DNA of 64,000 nucleotides. Origin: Lachnospiraceae bacterium 10-1. Its GTDB lineage: Bacteria; Bacillota; Clostridia; Lachnospirales; Lachnospiraceae. The stretch covers positions 435,001 through 499,000 of the forward strand of contig KE159810.1 of the NCBI GenBank assembly GCA_000403495.2. The letters are read 5' to 3'. A program made the position numbers and the translations under genes. The notes beneath the pieces are model-generated. The model was given only the letters and a program-made list of their open reading frames with translations, did no database searches and was not told the origin of the DNA. The first letter of the stretch is position 1. Each line of letters begins with the position of its first letter. Below are positions 17,719 to 26,023 of the stretch, one piece after another.

Positions 17719-20112
17719 TTAATTCTTCTCCTTGCCAATTCTCATAGTAAGCCCAATCCTCTTTTTAGCAGCGTCTACGGTAAGTACCTGCACCTCCACA
17801 ATATCTCCAACACTTACAGCTTCCAGAGGATGCTTGATAAAACGGTCTGTGATCTGGGAAATATGTACTAATCCATCCTGATGCACGCCGATATCCACAA
17901 ACACGCCGAAGTCAATTACATTACGGACAGTTCCTTTTAAAATCATCCCCGGCTTCAAGTCCTTCATATCCAGCACATCACTTCTTAAAATGGGTGCCGG
18001 CATGTTCTCTCTGGGATCTCTTGATGGCTTTTCCAATTCCTTTAAAATATCGGTAAGGGTAATTTCCCCGATGCCCAATTCCTGTGCCATCAACTTTTTA
18101 TCCTTGATCTTTTTCTCAAGAGTGCTCACTGCTGCGCTTTCATTTGAAATACCGCTTTCTTTTGCAGTATTTTGTCCGCCTTTTTGTCCTTTCCCTTTTG
18201 CATCTTCTTCAAAAGACATGGTCATCCCGCCCATTGCTGCTGCAAGTGCTTTTCCCATAGCTGTATCGGTATTACGGATAACAATTTTTTGCTGTCTGTT
18301 TCCAGGCTCTTTTTTCGGTACAGGCTTTTCCTTTTTCAGCATCCCTTTATTTTGGGCTGCCTGTTTTTGAGCAAAGCGTACATCATCCATTGTAAGTCCC
18401 ATTTTTGCAAGCAGCTTCATTGCCGCCTCATAGGATTCTGGATGCACGCTGGTTGCATCAAGGGGATTTTCGCCATCAAAAATGCGTAAAAACCCTGCAC
18501 ACTGTTCAAATGCCTTAGGTCCTAACTTAGGTACTTTAAGAAGCTGGGCGCGGCTTACAAAACGTCCGTTCTCTTCCCGATAGTCCACAATATTTTTGGC
18601 AATCGCTTTTGAAACACCGGATATATACTCTAAAAGGGAAGCGGATGCAGTATTAAGATCCACGCCTACCTTATTCACACAGTCTTCAACCACGCCTCCA
18701 AGCGCTTCTCCCAATTTTTTCTGATTCATATCATGCTGGTACTGCCCCACACCAATTGACTTTGGATCAATTTTTACTAATTCAGCCAATGGATCCTGCA
18801 GCCTTCTTGCAATAGAAGCCGCACTTCTTTGTCCCACATCAAAATTAGGAAACTCTTCTGTTGCCAGCTTACTTGCCGAATAAACGGATGCTCCGGCTTC
18901 ATTTACGATCACATACTGGACCGGTGTATTTAATTCTTTAATCAAATCTACAATAATCTGTTCGGATTCTCTTGATGCAGTTCCATTTCCAACGCTGATC
19001 AGGGAAATTTCATATTTTTTGATCAGCTTTTTCAATTCTGCCTTGGCTTCCTCCACTTTATTTTGAGGTGCTGTAGGATAAATCACTTTAGTATCTAACA
19101 CTTTTCCTGTAGCATCCACCACTGCCAGCTTACAGCCGGTACGAAAAGCAGGATCCCAGCCTAACACCACCTTACCTACAATAGGAGGCTGCATAAGAAG
19201 CTGTTCTAAATTCTTTCCAAATACAGAAATCGCGCCATCCTCGGCTTTTTCAGTAAGATCGTTTCTGATTTCCCGTTCAATTGCAGGTGCAATCAATCTG
19301 TCATAAGCATCCTGAATCACTTCCATAAGTACAGGCGTGGTATATTCATTCTCCGAAGTAAGCACCTTTTTGGCAAGATACTGCCTTATTCTGTCAACTG
19401 GTGCAGAAATTTTAACCACAAGAAATTTCTCATTTTCTCCCCGGTTAAGAGCAAGTATGCGGTGCCCCACTACCTTCTTTAAGGGCTCTTCATAGGCATA
19501 ATACATCTCATATACACTTTCCGCCTTTTCGTCTTTTGCCGTACTTGTAAGGACTCCTTCCTCCATAGTAATGTTTCTGATATAAATACGATAGTCCGCC
19601 TCATCAGAGATCGTTTCAGCAATAATATCTTTTGCCCCCTGCAGCGCTTCTTTCTCGTCCTTAACTCCTTTTTCTTCGCTGATATATTTAACAGCTTCCT
19701 CTGTAAGAGGCGCTGCTGCATCCTGCTTTAAAATAAACTCCGCAAGACCTTCCAGCCCTTTTTCTCTGGCAACACTTGCTCTGGTTTTTCTCTTTGGCCT
19801 ATAGGGACGATATAGATCCTCAACTACCACAAGCGTTTCTGCTGCCAGAATTTTTTCTTTCAGCTCGTCAGTGAGTTTTCCCTGCTCTTCTATACTTCCG
19901 ATTACCTGTTCCTTCTTTTCCTCTAAGTTACGAAGATAGGTCAGCCTTTCGTAAAGATTTCTCAAAACTTCATCATTTAAAGAACCGGTTGCCTCTTTAC
20001 GGTAACGGGAAATAAACGGAATAGTGTTACCCTCGTCAATCAGTTTGACCGCCGCTTCCACCTGCCATTTTTCTACCTTCAGTTCTTCTTTTAATTTCAG
20101 TATAATATCCAT
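17719..20112 (-). CDS. tex: Tex family RNA-binding transcription accessory protein
   Basis: The 797-residue protein has the complete Tex layout: helical N-terminal domain, YqgF/RNase H-like domain (GWDPAFRTGCKLAVVDATG), helix-hairpin-helix region (LLEYISGVSKAIAKNIV...LKVPKLGPKAFEQCAGFLRI), a linker of about 90 residues rich in Lys/Gly, and a C-terminal S1 domain (GMILKGTVRNVIDFGVFVDIG). Tex proteins act in transcription and rRNA-related stress responses. I start at ATG 20112 with GGGAG close upstream. The linker before S1 is longer than in E. coli Tex. The IS element at 20299 sits 187 bp upstream. Confidence 0.93.
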   Translation of the reverse strand: MDIILKLKEELKVEKWQVEAAVKLIDEGNTIPFISRYRKEATGSLNDEVLRNLYERLTYLRNLEEKKEQVIGSIEEQGKLTDELKEKILAAETLVVVEDLYRPYRPKRKTRASVAREKGLEGLAEFILKQDAAAPLTEEAVKYISEEKGVKDEKEALQGAKDIIAETISDEADYRIYIRNITMEEGVLTSTAKDEKAESVYEMYYAYEEPLKKVVGHRILALNRGENEKFLVVKISAPVDRIRQYLAKKVLTSENEYTTPVLMEVIQDAYDRLIAPAIEREIRNDLTEKAEDGAISVFGKNLEQLLMQPPIVGKVVLGWDPAFRTGCKLAVVDATGKVLDTKVIYPTAPQNKVEEAKAELKKLIKKYEISLISVGNGTASRESEQIIVDLIKELNTPVQYVIVNEAGASVYSASKLATEEFPNFDVGQRSAASIARRLQDPLAELVKIDPKSIGVGQYQHDMNQKKLGEALGGVVEDCVNKVGVDLNTASASLLEYISGVSKAIAKNIVDYREENGRFVSRAQLLKVPKLGPKAFEQCAGFLRIFDGENPLDATSVHPESYEAAMKLLAKMGLTMDDVRFAQKQAAQNKGMLKKEKPVPKKEPGNRQQKIVIRNTDTAMGKALAAAMGGMTMSFEEDAKGKGQKGGQNTAKESGISNESAAVSTLEKKIKDKKLMAQELGIGEITLTDILKELEKPSRDPRENMPAPILRSDVLDMKDLKPGMILKGTVRNVIDFGVFVDIGVHQDGLVHISQITDRFIKHPLEAVSVGDIVEVQVLTVDAAKKRIGLTMRIGKEKN

Positions 20113-20231
20113 ACTTTCTCCCATCTGCACATACACTTTTACTTATCTCTTTTACTAACAACATTTCATCTGTAATGCATTCATAAAAGCGTCTGCTTCA
20201 CATTTATCATTGCTTACACAGCTTATCTTTT

Positions 20232-20298
20232 ATTATAATAGATATCCCCTCTCTTTTTCAAGAAAGATTTGTATTCTACCTGAGAAAGTGATAAGATA
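20232..20298. repeat. Left copy of the 67-bp target-site duplication
   Basis: Bases 20232-20298 are identical to 22280-22346. The two copies bracket the IS element exactly, so the 67 bp are the duplicated target. This left copy contains the same TTGTAT-17-TAAGAT promoter (20269-20297) as the right copy and now points into the IS. Confidence 0.93.
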
Positions 20299-20443
20299 CG
20301 GGAGTTTGACACTTCCTTTTAAACCTCATAACACACAAATCTTGTATTTAAGCCTGCTTTGGGCTTATTTTTTTGTCAAATTTGTAAAAATAATGCGTGC
20401 TAGTTTACACTAGTTGTGTTATAATACTTATGAGGTGATTTTT

Positions 20444-22189
20444 ATGTATGTTTCCATTACTGGTGTAGAGAATAACAAAGACGTTTATATCAACCAATCC
20501 TACCGGAAAGAAAACGGTAAGACTTCTTCCCGGATCTACCGAAAACTCGGAAAACTCAATGAGCTACTCCGACAGTTTGATGATGACTTTGATGCCATGA
20601 TGGCCTGGGCAAAATCTGAAGCCGAAAAAGACACAGCCGAATACAATGCCAGAACCTGCGATGTGTCGGTTTCTCTTTCCAGAAAAGCTTACATACCTAT
20701 GAATGAAGAACGCTGTTTTCAGATCGGATATTTGTTCCTCCAAAAACTGTGCACGGAATTAAAAATCGATGCCATCTGTCGAAAAATCTCTAAACGCCAC
20801 AAATACACTTATGACCTGGGAGCCATCTTAACTGACCTGATCTATGCAAGGATCCTTTCCCCTTCCAGCAGGCTCAGCAGTTTCTCTTACTGTAAAACAC
20901 TGCTTGAACCTCCAAAGTATGAACTGCCAAATGTATACCGTGCACTCTCGGTTATGGCTGAGGAATCTGATCTTATTCAGGAGCAACTCTACAAAAACTC
21001 AAACTTTGTTCATCCCAGAAACAAAAAAGTGCTCTACTACGACTGCACAAACTACTACTTCGAGATTGAACAGGAAGATGAACTAAGGCGCTATGGAAAG
21101 AGTAAGGAACACCGCCCTAATCCCATCGTTACAATGGGATTGTTTATGGATGCTGATGGAATTCCTCTGGCTTTTGACATCTTCCCCGGAAACCAGAATG
21201 AACAGACAACCTTAAAACCTCTTGAATCAAAGGTAATAAAAGATTTTGGCTGCAGTGAATTTATCTTCTGCTCTGATGCGGGGCTTGGAAGCAGAGCAAA
21301 CCGCAGATTTAACAGCCTTGCAGACCGTTCCTATGTTACCACCCAGTCTTTGAAAAAGATGCCCAAAGAAGACCGGGAAACTGCCCTGAAACCTACACAG
21401 TTTAAAAAAACCGGCTTTGATAAATGGATCGACATCTCCACACTGGATGAATCTGACCCGGAAGTTTACGAAACCATTTATTACAAGGAGATCCCTGTTG
21501 TAAATGGAAACATGGATGAAACAGTTATAGTTACCTACTCCCCCAAATACAAGGCATACCAGAAACGGATCCGTGAGCAGCAGATATCACGCGCCATAAA
21601 GATGATCGAACAGCCCGGAAGAAAACGCAAAAGCAAAAATCAAAACGATCCTGCCCGTTTTATTAAAACCACAAATGTGACAAATGATGGAGAGATCGCA
21701 GAAAAGAAAGTATGTGAACTTGATTCAGACAAAATCAGGGATGAGGAAAAATACGACGGCTTTTATGCTGTCATTACAAACCTCGAAGGCGATATAGGCG
21801 GGATTTTAAAAATCAACCGGCAGCGTTGGGAAATAGAAGAAAACTTCCGCATTATGAAAACAGATTTTGAGGCACGTCCTGTCTATGTCAGGCGGGAAGA
21901 CCGCATCAAAGCACATTTCCTCACCTGTTACATCAGCCTGCTTGTGTACCGCCTGCTTGAGAAAAAGGTCGGAAATAATTATACCTGTAATGAGATTCTA
22001 AGTACACTTCGTTCCATGCAGGTAACACTTTTGTCAAAGGAAAGCGGCTATATCCCTTCTTACAGGAGAACAGTTCTGACGGATGATTTACACAAGGCAT
22101 TTGGCTTTCATACGGATTATGAATTTATTTCAAAATCAGCCATGCGGAGCATAATAAAAAGTACCAAAACAGAAGAAGGGAAAAAATAG
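20444..22189 (+). CDS. IS1634-family transposase
   Basis: The 581-residue DDE transposase of the IS4/IS1634 type. Catalytic residues are likely D200 in VLYYDCTNYYFE, D278 in FCSDAGLGS, and E465/E466 in RWEIEENFRIMK, followed by the F-E-x-R-P-V-Y segment characteristic of the family. The start is ATG 20444, preceded by AGGTGA and an extended -10 promoter (TGTTATAAT, 20417-20425). The C-terminal half carries the long beta-rich insertion region before the catalytic Glu. No frameshift or stop interrupts it. Confidence 0.94.
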   Translation: MYVSITGVENNKDVYINQSYRKENGKTSSRIYRKLGKLNELLRQFDDDFDAMMAWAKSEAEKDTAEYNARTCDVSVSLSRKAYIPMNEERCFQIGYLFLQKLCTELKIDAICRKISKRHKYTYDLGAILTDLIYARILSPSSRLSSFSYCKTLLEPPKYELPNVYRALSVMAEESDLIQEQLYKNSNFVHPRNKKVLYYDCTNYYFEIEQEDELRRYGKSKEHRPNPIVTMGLFMDADGIPLAFDIFPGNQNEQTTLKPLESKVIKDFGCSEFIFCSDAGLGSRANRRFNSLADRSYVTTQSLKKMPKEDRETALKPTQFKKTGFDKWIDISTLDESDPEVYETIYYKEIPVVNGNMDETVIVTYSPKYKAYQKRIREQQISRAIKMIEQPGRKRKSKNQNDPARFIKTTNVTNDGEIAEKKVCELDSDKIRDEEKYDGFYAVITNLEGDIGGILKINRQRWEIEENFRIMKTDFEARPVYVRREDRIKAHFLTCYISLLVYRLLEKKVGNNYTCNEILSTLRSMQVTLLSKESGYIPSYRRTVLTDDLHKAFGFHTDYEFISKSAMRSIIKSTKTEEGKK

Positions 22190-22211
22190 CACAAATCGGT
22201 TCCAAAGAGAA

Positions 22212-22256
22212 AGTGGCTACAGCCAGCATAACTACTGGGTTTGTAGCCACTTTTTG
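22212..22256 (+). terminator. Transposase terminator
   Basis: A perfect 10-bp stem AGTGGCTACA/TGTAGCCACT is followed by TTTTTG, 22 bp after the transposase stop and inside the right IS end. Confidence 0.88.
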
Positions 22257-22279
22257 ATTTCACAAGTGTCAAACTCGGG

Positions 22280-22346
22280 ATTATAATAGATATCCCCTCT
22301 CTTTTTCAAGAAAGATTTGTATTCTACCTGAGAAAGTGATAAGATA
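22280..22346. repeat. Right copy of the 67-bp target-site duplication
   Basis: This copy is identical to 20232-20298 and abuts the right IS end. It restores the presumed promoter of the downstream gene at 22393. Confidence 0.93.
22317..22345 (+). promoter_or_regulatory. Promoter inside the right target duplication
   Basis: -35 TTGTAT (22317-22322), 17-bp spacer, -10 TAAGAT (22340-22345), followed 47 bp later by the ATG at 22393 with a GGAG ribosome site. The same promoter is present in the left duplicate. Confidence 0.6.
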
Positions 22347-22392
22347 CTAATAAGCGGGAAATACTGCCCAGTACTTTATTGGAGTAAAATTT

Positions 22393-22812
22393 ATGGATTA
22401 TAATTATCAATCAAATTATTATAAAATGCCTCCCCGTAACCCTGGTCAGACAATGGCTGTGGTATCCATGATTTTAGGGGTGGTCAGCATATTTACTTTA
22501 TTTACGGTATATATTCCTATTATCTGTGGAAGTATTGCAATTGTACTTGCCATTCTTTCAAAAGGATCTTTCAAAAAAATGCTGGTTGCTGCCAAAGTCG
22601 GTATTGGAACTGCAGTAGGTGCAATAACGCTTCTTTTTGTTATGATCGCATCTTTATCTGCCATGCTTTTATCCACCAGCGGAGATGCCCTGATTAAATT
22701 CGGGCAACAGATTGACCAGCAGTTTAAAGAACAGACCGGACAGGAAATTGAAGATATCTTAGGTATGTCTTATGAGGACATTATGCGTGAGTACGCCGGA
22801 GAGTCAGATTAA
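22393..22812 (+). CDS. DUF4190-like small membrane protein
   Basis: The 139-residue protein has an Asn/Tyr-rich N-terminus (MDYNYQSNYYKMPPRNPGQ), two hydrophobic helices (about 20-52 and 66-95) separated by a short basic loop, and an acidic C-terminal tail (EQTGQEIEDILGMSYEDIM). The sequence of a P-rich N-terminus, MAVVSMILGVVS, and a second helix matches the DUF4190 type, of unknown function. It starts a short plus-strand run with the two genes that follow. Confidence 0.72.
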   Translation: MDYNYQSNYYKMPPRNPGQTMAVVSMILGVVSIFTLFTVYIPIICGSIAIVLAILSKGSFKKMLVAAKVGIGTAVGAITLLFVMIASLSAMLLSTSGDALIKFGQQIDQQFKEQTGQEIEDILGMSYEDIMREYAGESD

Positions 22813-22875
22813 CAATATCAAAATTTATAATGCAGAAAATATTGATGGCATAAGGAATTTGGAAAGGAGAACTTT

Positions 22876-23385
22876 ATGAGTAATATCATTACTGGAAATT
22901 TTAATTATGGAAATTATTATGGAAACGGATACGCCGGCAGTTATTCGTCAAATGCTGTTTCAGGTTCCCAAAATCCTGCTGTAAATCCTGGTGAATCCAC
23001 AAAAGTTTCTCCTGGACGAAAGTCCTCCCCGGCAGAATGTGAAACCTGTAAGAACCGTAAATATCAGGACGGTTCCGATGAAATGGTTTCTTTTAAATCT
23101 GCCGCCCATATTTCTCCTGAGGCATCTGCTTCCAGAGTGCGTGCCCATGAACAGGAGCACGTAAACAACGCCTTCTCCAAAGCTGCCCAAAAGGATGGAA
23201 AGGTGATTTCTGCTAATGTTTCTTTAAAAACTGCAGTCTGCCCTGAATGCGGACGTAGCTATGTGGCCGGCGGAACTACTTCCACCCAGATCAAGTATCC
23301 AAACGAAAATAATCCCTACACCAAAAATAAAAAATCTGCCGATGCCGCATCTCTGATTGGAAACAATCTGGATATTGCAGTATAG
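22876..23385 (+). CDS. SprA-like putative metalloprotease-related protein
   Basis: The 169-residue soluble protein has a Gly/Asn/Tyr-rich N-terminus, CETCKNRKYQDGSDE (a CxxC knuckle), then RVRAHEQEHV, an HExxH-like zinc motif in the form HEQEH, and a second knuckle CPECGRSY, ending with a Gly-Thr-rich segment. This combination matches the SprA-related putative metalloprotease family. A ribosome site GGAAAGGAG is close upstream. Substrate and activity are unknown. Confidence 0.75.
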   Translation: MSNIITGNFNYGNYYGNGYAGSYSSNAVSGSQNPAVNPGESTKVSPGRKSSPAECETCKNRKYQDGSDEMVSFKSAAHISPEASASRVRAHEQEHVNNAFSKAAQKDGKVISANVSLKTAVCPECGRSYVAGGTTSTQIKYPNENNPYTKNKKSADAASLIGNNLDIAV

Positions 23386-23451
23386 CAGAATTATTTTAAT
23401 AAAATTCCCCGCCGCTTGCTGTGGGGCGTCAAACAGGAGTTTAATTTATCT

Positions 23452-24216
23452 ATGGATCAATTTATGTCTTCTTCTTCATTAAAATCAGCCGCCAAAGGGC
23501 AGTTACTTGGAAAATATAGCGTAACAACAGCTATTACGCTTCTTATGGGTGTATGTCTGCTTCCGATCTCAATGATTATCAGCCTTATAATAGGAACAAG
23601 CTCTGTGGCAAGTGTTCTTTTATATAGTGCCGCCCAGTTTCTACTTCAAATATTGACCGGTTTTTTCCTTGCCGGTGAGGCTTATGCATATTTAACTATT
23701 GCCAGTGGCGCGGTTCCTTCCGTAAAAGATTTGTTCCGGTGTTTTGGAGAGGATGCCTCTAAAGTTACTTACGTTCAGGCGGTTGCAGGCGGCATATCCG
23801 TGTTGTGCTCTCTGCCCGCTATGATCCTTGGAATTTTTACCCTTAATTCTCTTCCTCAGCTTACGGAAGAAGCACTTGCTTCCAATGAAATATCGGGTGA
23901 TGCGATTCTGTTTTTAGTTTATGCAATTGTTTACCTGGCAGGGACCATTCTTTCCTTATTTGTGGAATTAATGCTGTCACAGAGATTTTACCTGATGATG
24001 GATTTCCCTGATTACTCGGCTTCCCAACTGCTTAAAATGAGCATTTCTCTTATGAAGGAGAATAAGGGCAGACTTTTTTATATTATGATCTCTTTCCTCC
24101 CCCTTTTGTTTCTTTGCTTTTTATCATGTGGAATTTCCCTTATATGGATTCGCCCATATATGCAGGCTGTTTATGCTAATTTTTATCTGGATTTGGTGAG
24201 GAAAAGGAGGGGTTGA
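23452..24216 (+). CDS. DUF975-like multi-spanning membrane protein
   Basis: The 254-residue protein starts MDQFMSSSSLKSAAKGQLLGKY, a DUF975-type opening, and contains about five to six membrane helices. The C-terminal SLMKENKGRLFYIMISFLPLL and IRPYMQAVYANFYLDLVRKRRG match the DUF975 pattern (PY and FY residues near the end). Function unknown. I use ATG 23452; an upstream TTG at 23416 is less likely. It is the last gene of the plus-strand run. Confidence 0.7.
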   Translation: MDQFMSSSSLKSAAKGQLLGKYSVTTAITLLMGVCLLPISMIISLIIGTSSVASVLLYSAAQFLLQILTGFFLAGEAYAYLTIASGAVPSVKDLFRCFGEDASKVTYVQAVAGGISVLCSLPAMILGIFTLNSLPQLTEEALASNEISGDAILFLVYAIVYLAGTILSLFVELMLSQRFYLMMDFPDYSASQLLKMSISLMKENKGRLFYIMISFLPLLFLCFLSCGISLIWIRPYMQAVYANFYLDLVRKRRG

Positions 24217-24238
24217 ATCTGGCACTCTTTCTGTCTTC

Positions 24239-24708
24239 TTAAAATTCTTCTAACATTAGGCGTTCAAGCTTTGAAATATCAGGGAAAACAATCTTTTTTC
24301 CATGAGCATGGAGTTGTAGTATACGTTTCATTTTTGTGCGTATTTCAGTCTGTATGGAATATTTGACGGGTACAGGATTGTTATTACGGGTATGTATATG
24401 GTCAATATATTTCTCTGTAATCGGAAATATATTCTGTAAAAGAAATGCAGCCTGTTTTCCGTCATATTCTCCCATAACATAGTCAGGCAGTTTCCATATT
24501 TTTCTATCTGTTTATCATAAACAGCCTGAAACTTTTCAACATGACTGCTGAAGGGAACCAGCCAAAGCAAAGATATTTTTTCGTCACGCATACAATAGAA
24601 AGTTGGACGGTAATTTCCATTTTCCTTATTTTGCATAAGGTTCGGATCCTTTGCCTTAATAAAATATTCGTCTTTAATGTGATAAACATATCCTTCCTGA
24701 TATCCCAT
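24239..24708 (-). pseudogene. Frameshifted type III toxin-like gene (CptN/ToxN family)
   Basis: Two overlapping frames together give one complete protein. The first (from ATG 24708, GGAG 8 bases upstream) reads MGYQEGYVYHIKDEYF...NGNYRPTFYC...WLVPFSSHVEKFQ...KYGNCLT; the second continues VMGEYDGKQAAFLLQNIFP...KYIDHIHT...DISKLERLMLEEF, ending at 24239. A single missing base near 24480 separates them. The joined protein (about 155 residues) has the order of features I associate with CptN/ToxN endoribonucleases of type III toxin-antitoxin systems. Upstream lie a promoter, a short RNA region and a terminator, as in those systems. A sequencing error cannot be excluded. Confidence 0.62.
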
Positions 24709-24720
24709 GATGTTCTCTCC

Positions 24721-24843
24721 ATAAAAAATAGCCTTATCGCCTAAGCGATAAAGCTGAATTTTCAAGCCGAAAATTTGTTAGACGCGTCCGGTGAGCGAAC
24801 AATATTTTCGTTGGCGGATTACTCCGTCTCTGATAGTATTATA
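24721..24843 (-). ncRNA. Candidate type III antitoxin RNA locus
   Basis: On the minus strand there is a -10 TATAAT (24843-24838), about 80 transcribed bases, then a hairpin TTATCGC-TTAG-GCGATAA (24751-24734) followed by CTATTTTTT, and the toxin ribosome site right after. Promoter, RNA, weak terminator, toxin is the standard type III order. Within the RNA two units of about 36 nt each begin CGGA and each can form a hairpin (the second AATTTTC-GGCTT-GAAAATT), but clear sequence repeats are not evident, so the antitoxin may also be eroded. Confidence 0.45.
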
Positions 24844-24894
24844 TAATTTCAACACTAATTTTTTCCACTATTTTAGATATTGCTGTTTTCCCTT

Positions 24895-25623
24895 TCATGA
24901 CGAAAATTTAAATATAGAAATAAATCTGTCCAAATCCTCCTGTGTTATCACCTCAAAGCTGCTCTTATCTCCCAGAACTACGTCCAAATTCATACCCGCC
25001 ATAATCGCAGGTTCAACAGAGTTCCCGATTTTTTTAAGTTTATCCGGCATTAATTCCATATTTGCCTGGTAATATTTCTTCAAATTAAACAATTCCGGAG
25101 TCTGCCTTTCCGATATCTTCCCATAAATACGTTCTAAAACATTGTTTTCATTATCACCCACGCAAAAGGCATCTTCCATAAAAAGCACAGGAATAACCCC
25201 GTCATATCCATCAGTCATTTTCTCAAAGCAGTCATCAATCTGCCTGGTAGTAACAAGCGGTCTGGATGCATCATGTATCAGCACATTATCATTTTCTTCA
25301 ACATTATCAATGTCTGTCAGTCCATTTTTCTCCCGAAAAATATTCTGCAAACCGTTTAGTATGGAAGCCTGCCTGTTAAATCCCGGTATTGCAAAATCTC
25401 TTATTTTATCTGTATTAATACCATGCTCCTTACAGTCTGCAATAATATACTCTCTCCATTCATGCTCTGCTACGATCTGAATTTCGTCAATGTGAGAAGA
25501 GGCAGTCAGGGTTTCAATGGAATATGTAATCATCATTTTCCCATTAACACGAATATATTGTTTGGGAATATCAGATGTAATTCCAAAGCCGACACCGCCT
25601 GCCAATAGTAAAGCAACATTCAT
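24895..25623 (-). CDS. IspD/TarI-like cytidylyltransferase, atypical nucleotide loop
   Basis: The 242-residue protein has the IspD/TarI fold: LLLAGGVG, PKQYI, LIHDASRPLV, and RQTPELF. It is the last gene of the glycan operon and probably makes a CDP-activated polyol such as CDP-ribitol or CDP-arabinitol rather than CDP-ME, because a canonical ispD is at 1549-2286. The loop reads GVGFGITSD, so the conserved Arg (GxGxR) is Gly, encoded by GGA; the Lys of PKQ is kept. This may lower or alter activity. The HAD gene lies 28 bp upstream. Confidence 0.75.
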   Translation of the reverse strand: MNVALLLAGGVGFGITSDIPKQYIRVNGKMMITYSIETLTASSHIDEIQIVAEHEWREYIIADCKEHGINTDKIRDFAIPGFNRQASILNGLQNIFREKNGLTDIDNVEENDNVLIHDASRPLVTTRQIDDCFEKMTDGYDGVIPVLFMEDAFCVGDNENNVLERIYGKISERQTPELFNLKKYYQANMELMPDKLKKIGNSVEPAIMAGMNLDVVLGDKSSFEVITQEDLDRFISIFKFSS

Positions 25624-25651
25624 AACCTTTAACTCCGTTTATTTCTAAAGT

Positions 25652-26023
25652 CTACTTCTCCCTGATAATACCGGGCAATTCAAATTTATCCCTGTCAATA
25701 TTCACTGCAACTGCCATATCAAGTCCTGACGGCTTCCTGTCATTTACTAAAATCCGCTCACCCATAGGCATATGAAACAGAATTTCATCATATCTGATTC
25801 CCTGCTCTGCAAGGAAATCCAGCGTCATCTGCTTATATTCCTCTGTTCTTGAAGTAAAAATGACAATTTTATCTGTAAGCGGTATTGTGTGCAGATATTC
25901 CTGCACGCCTGCTAATACCGTGTCGCAGCCATCCGTTTTATATCCATTATGCTTCAATAAAGTTCCATCCAAATCAAACACCCATGTTTTAGGGAGTGTT
26001 GATAAAATCAATTTATCCGCCAT
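25652..26023 (-). CDS. HAD-superfamily phosphatase-like protein
   Basis: The 123-residue protein has the HAD motif I VFDLDGTLLKH (nucleophile D17, acid D19), motif II IFTSR and the late VNDRKPSG, a short version without a cap domain. Such small HAD proteins in polysaccharide loci remove phosphate from sugar intermediates or have a still unclear capsular role. The start overlaps the upstream GT9-like gene by 16 bp. Confidence 0.75.
   Translation of the reverse strand: MADKLILSTLPKTWVFDLDGTLLKHNGYKTDGCDTVLAGVQEYLHTIPLTDKIVIFTSRTEEYKQMTLDFLAEQGIRYDEILFHMPMGERILVNDRKPSGLDMAVAVNIDRDKFELPGIIREK

Larger units (their letters stand above)
20299..22279 (+). mobile_element. IS1634-family insertion sequence
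   Basis: The 1981-bp element has 16-bp imperfect terminal inverted repeats, CGGGAGTTTGACACTT (20299-20314) and CCCGAGTTTGACACTT read inward from 22279, with two mismatches. It encodes one DDE transposase, ends with its own terminator, and is flanked by 67-bp direct repeats. Long and variable target duplications are known for IS1634 and IS1549. Intact ends and open reading frame indicate a recent, probably still active insertion. The one-base ambiguity at the ends (C at 20299 and 22347) allows 67 or 68 bp. Confidence 0.93.

Noticed and set aside
1549-25623. Two redundant ispD genes
   Set aside because: The second copy is in the glycan operon and lacks the loop arginine, so it is treated as a separate cytidylyltransferase-like protein rather than a duplicate MEP enzyme.
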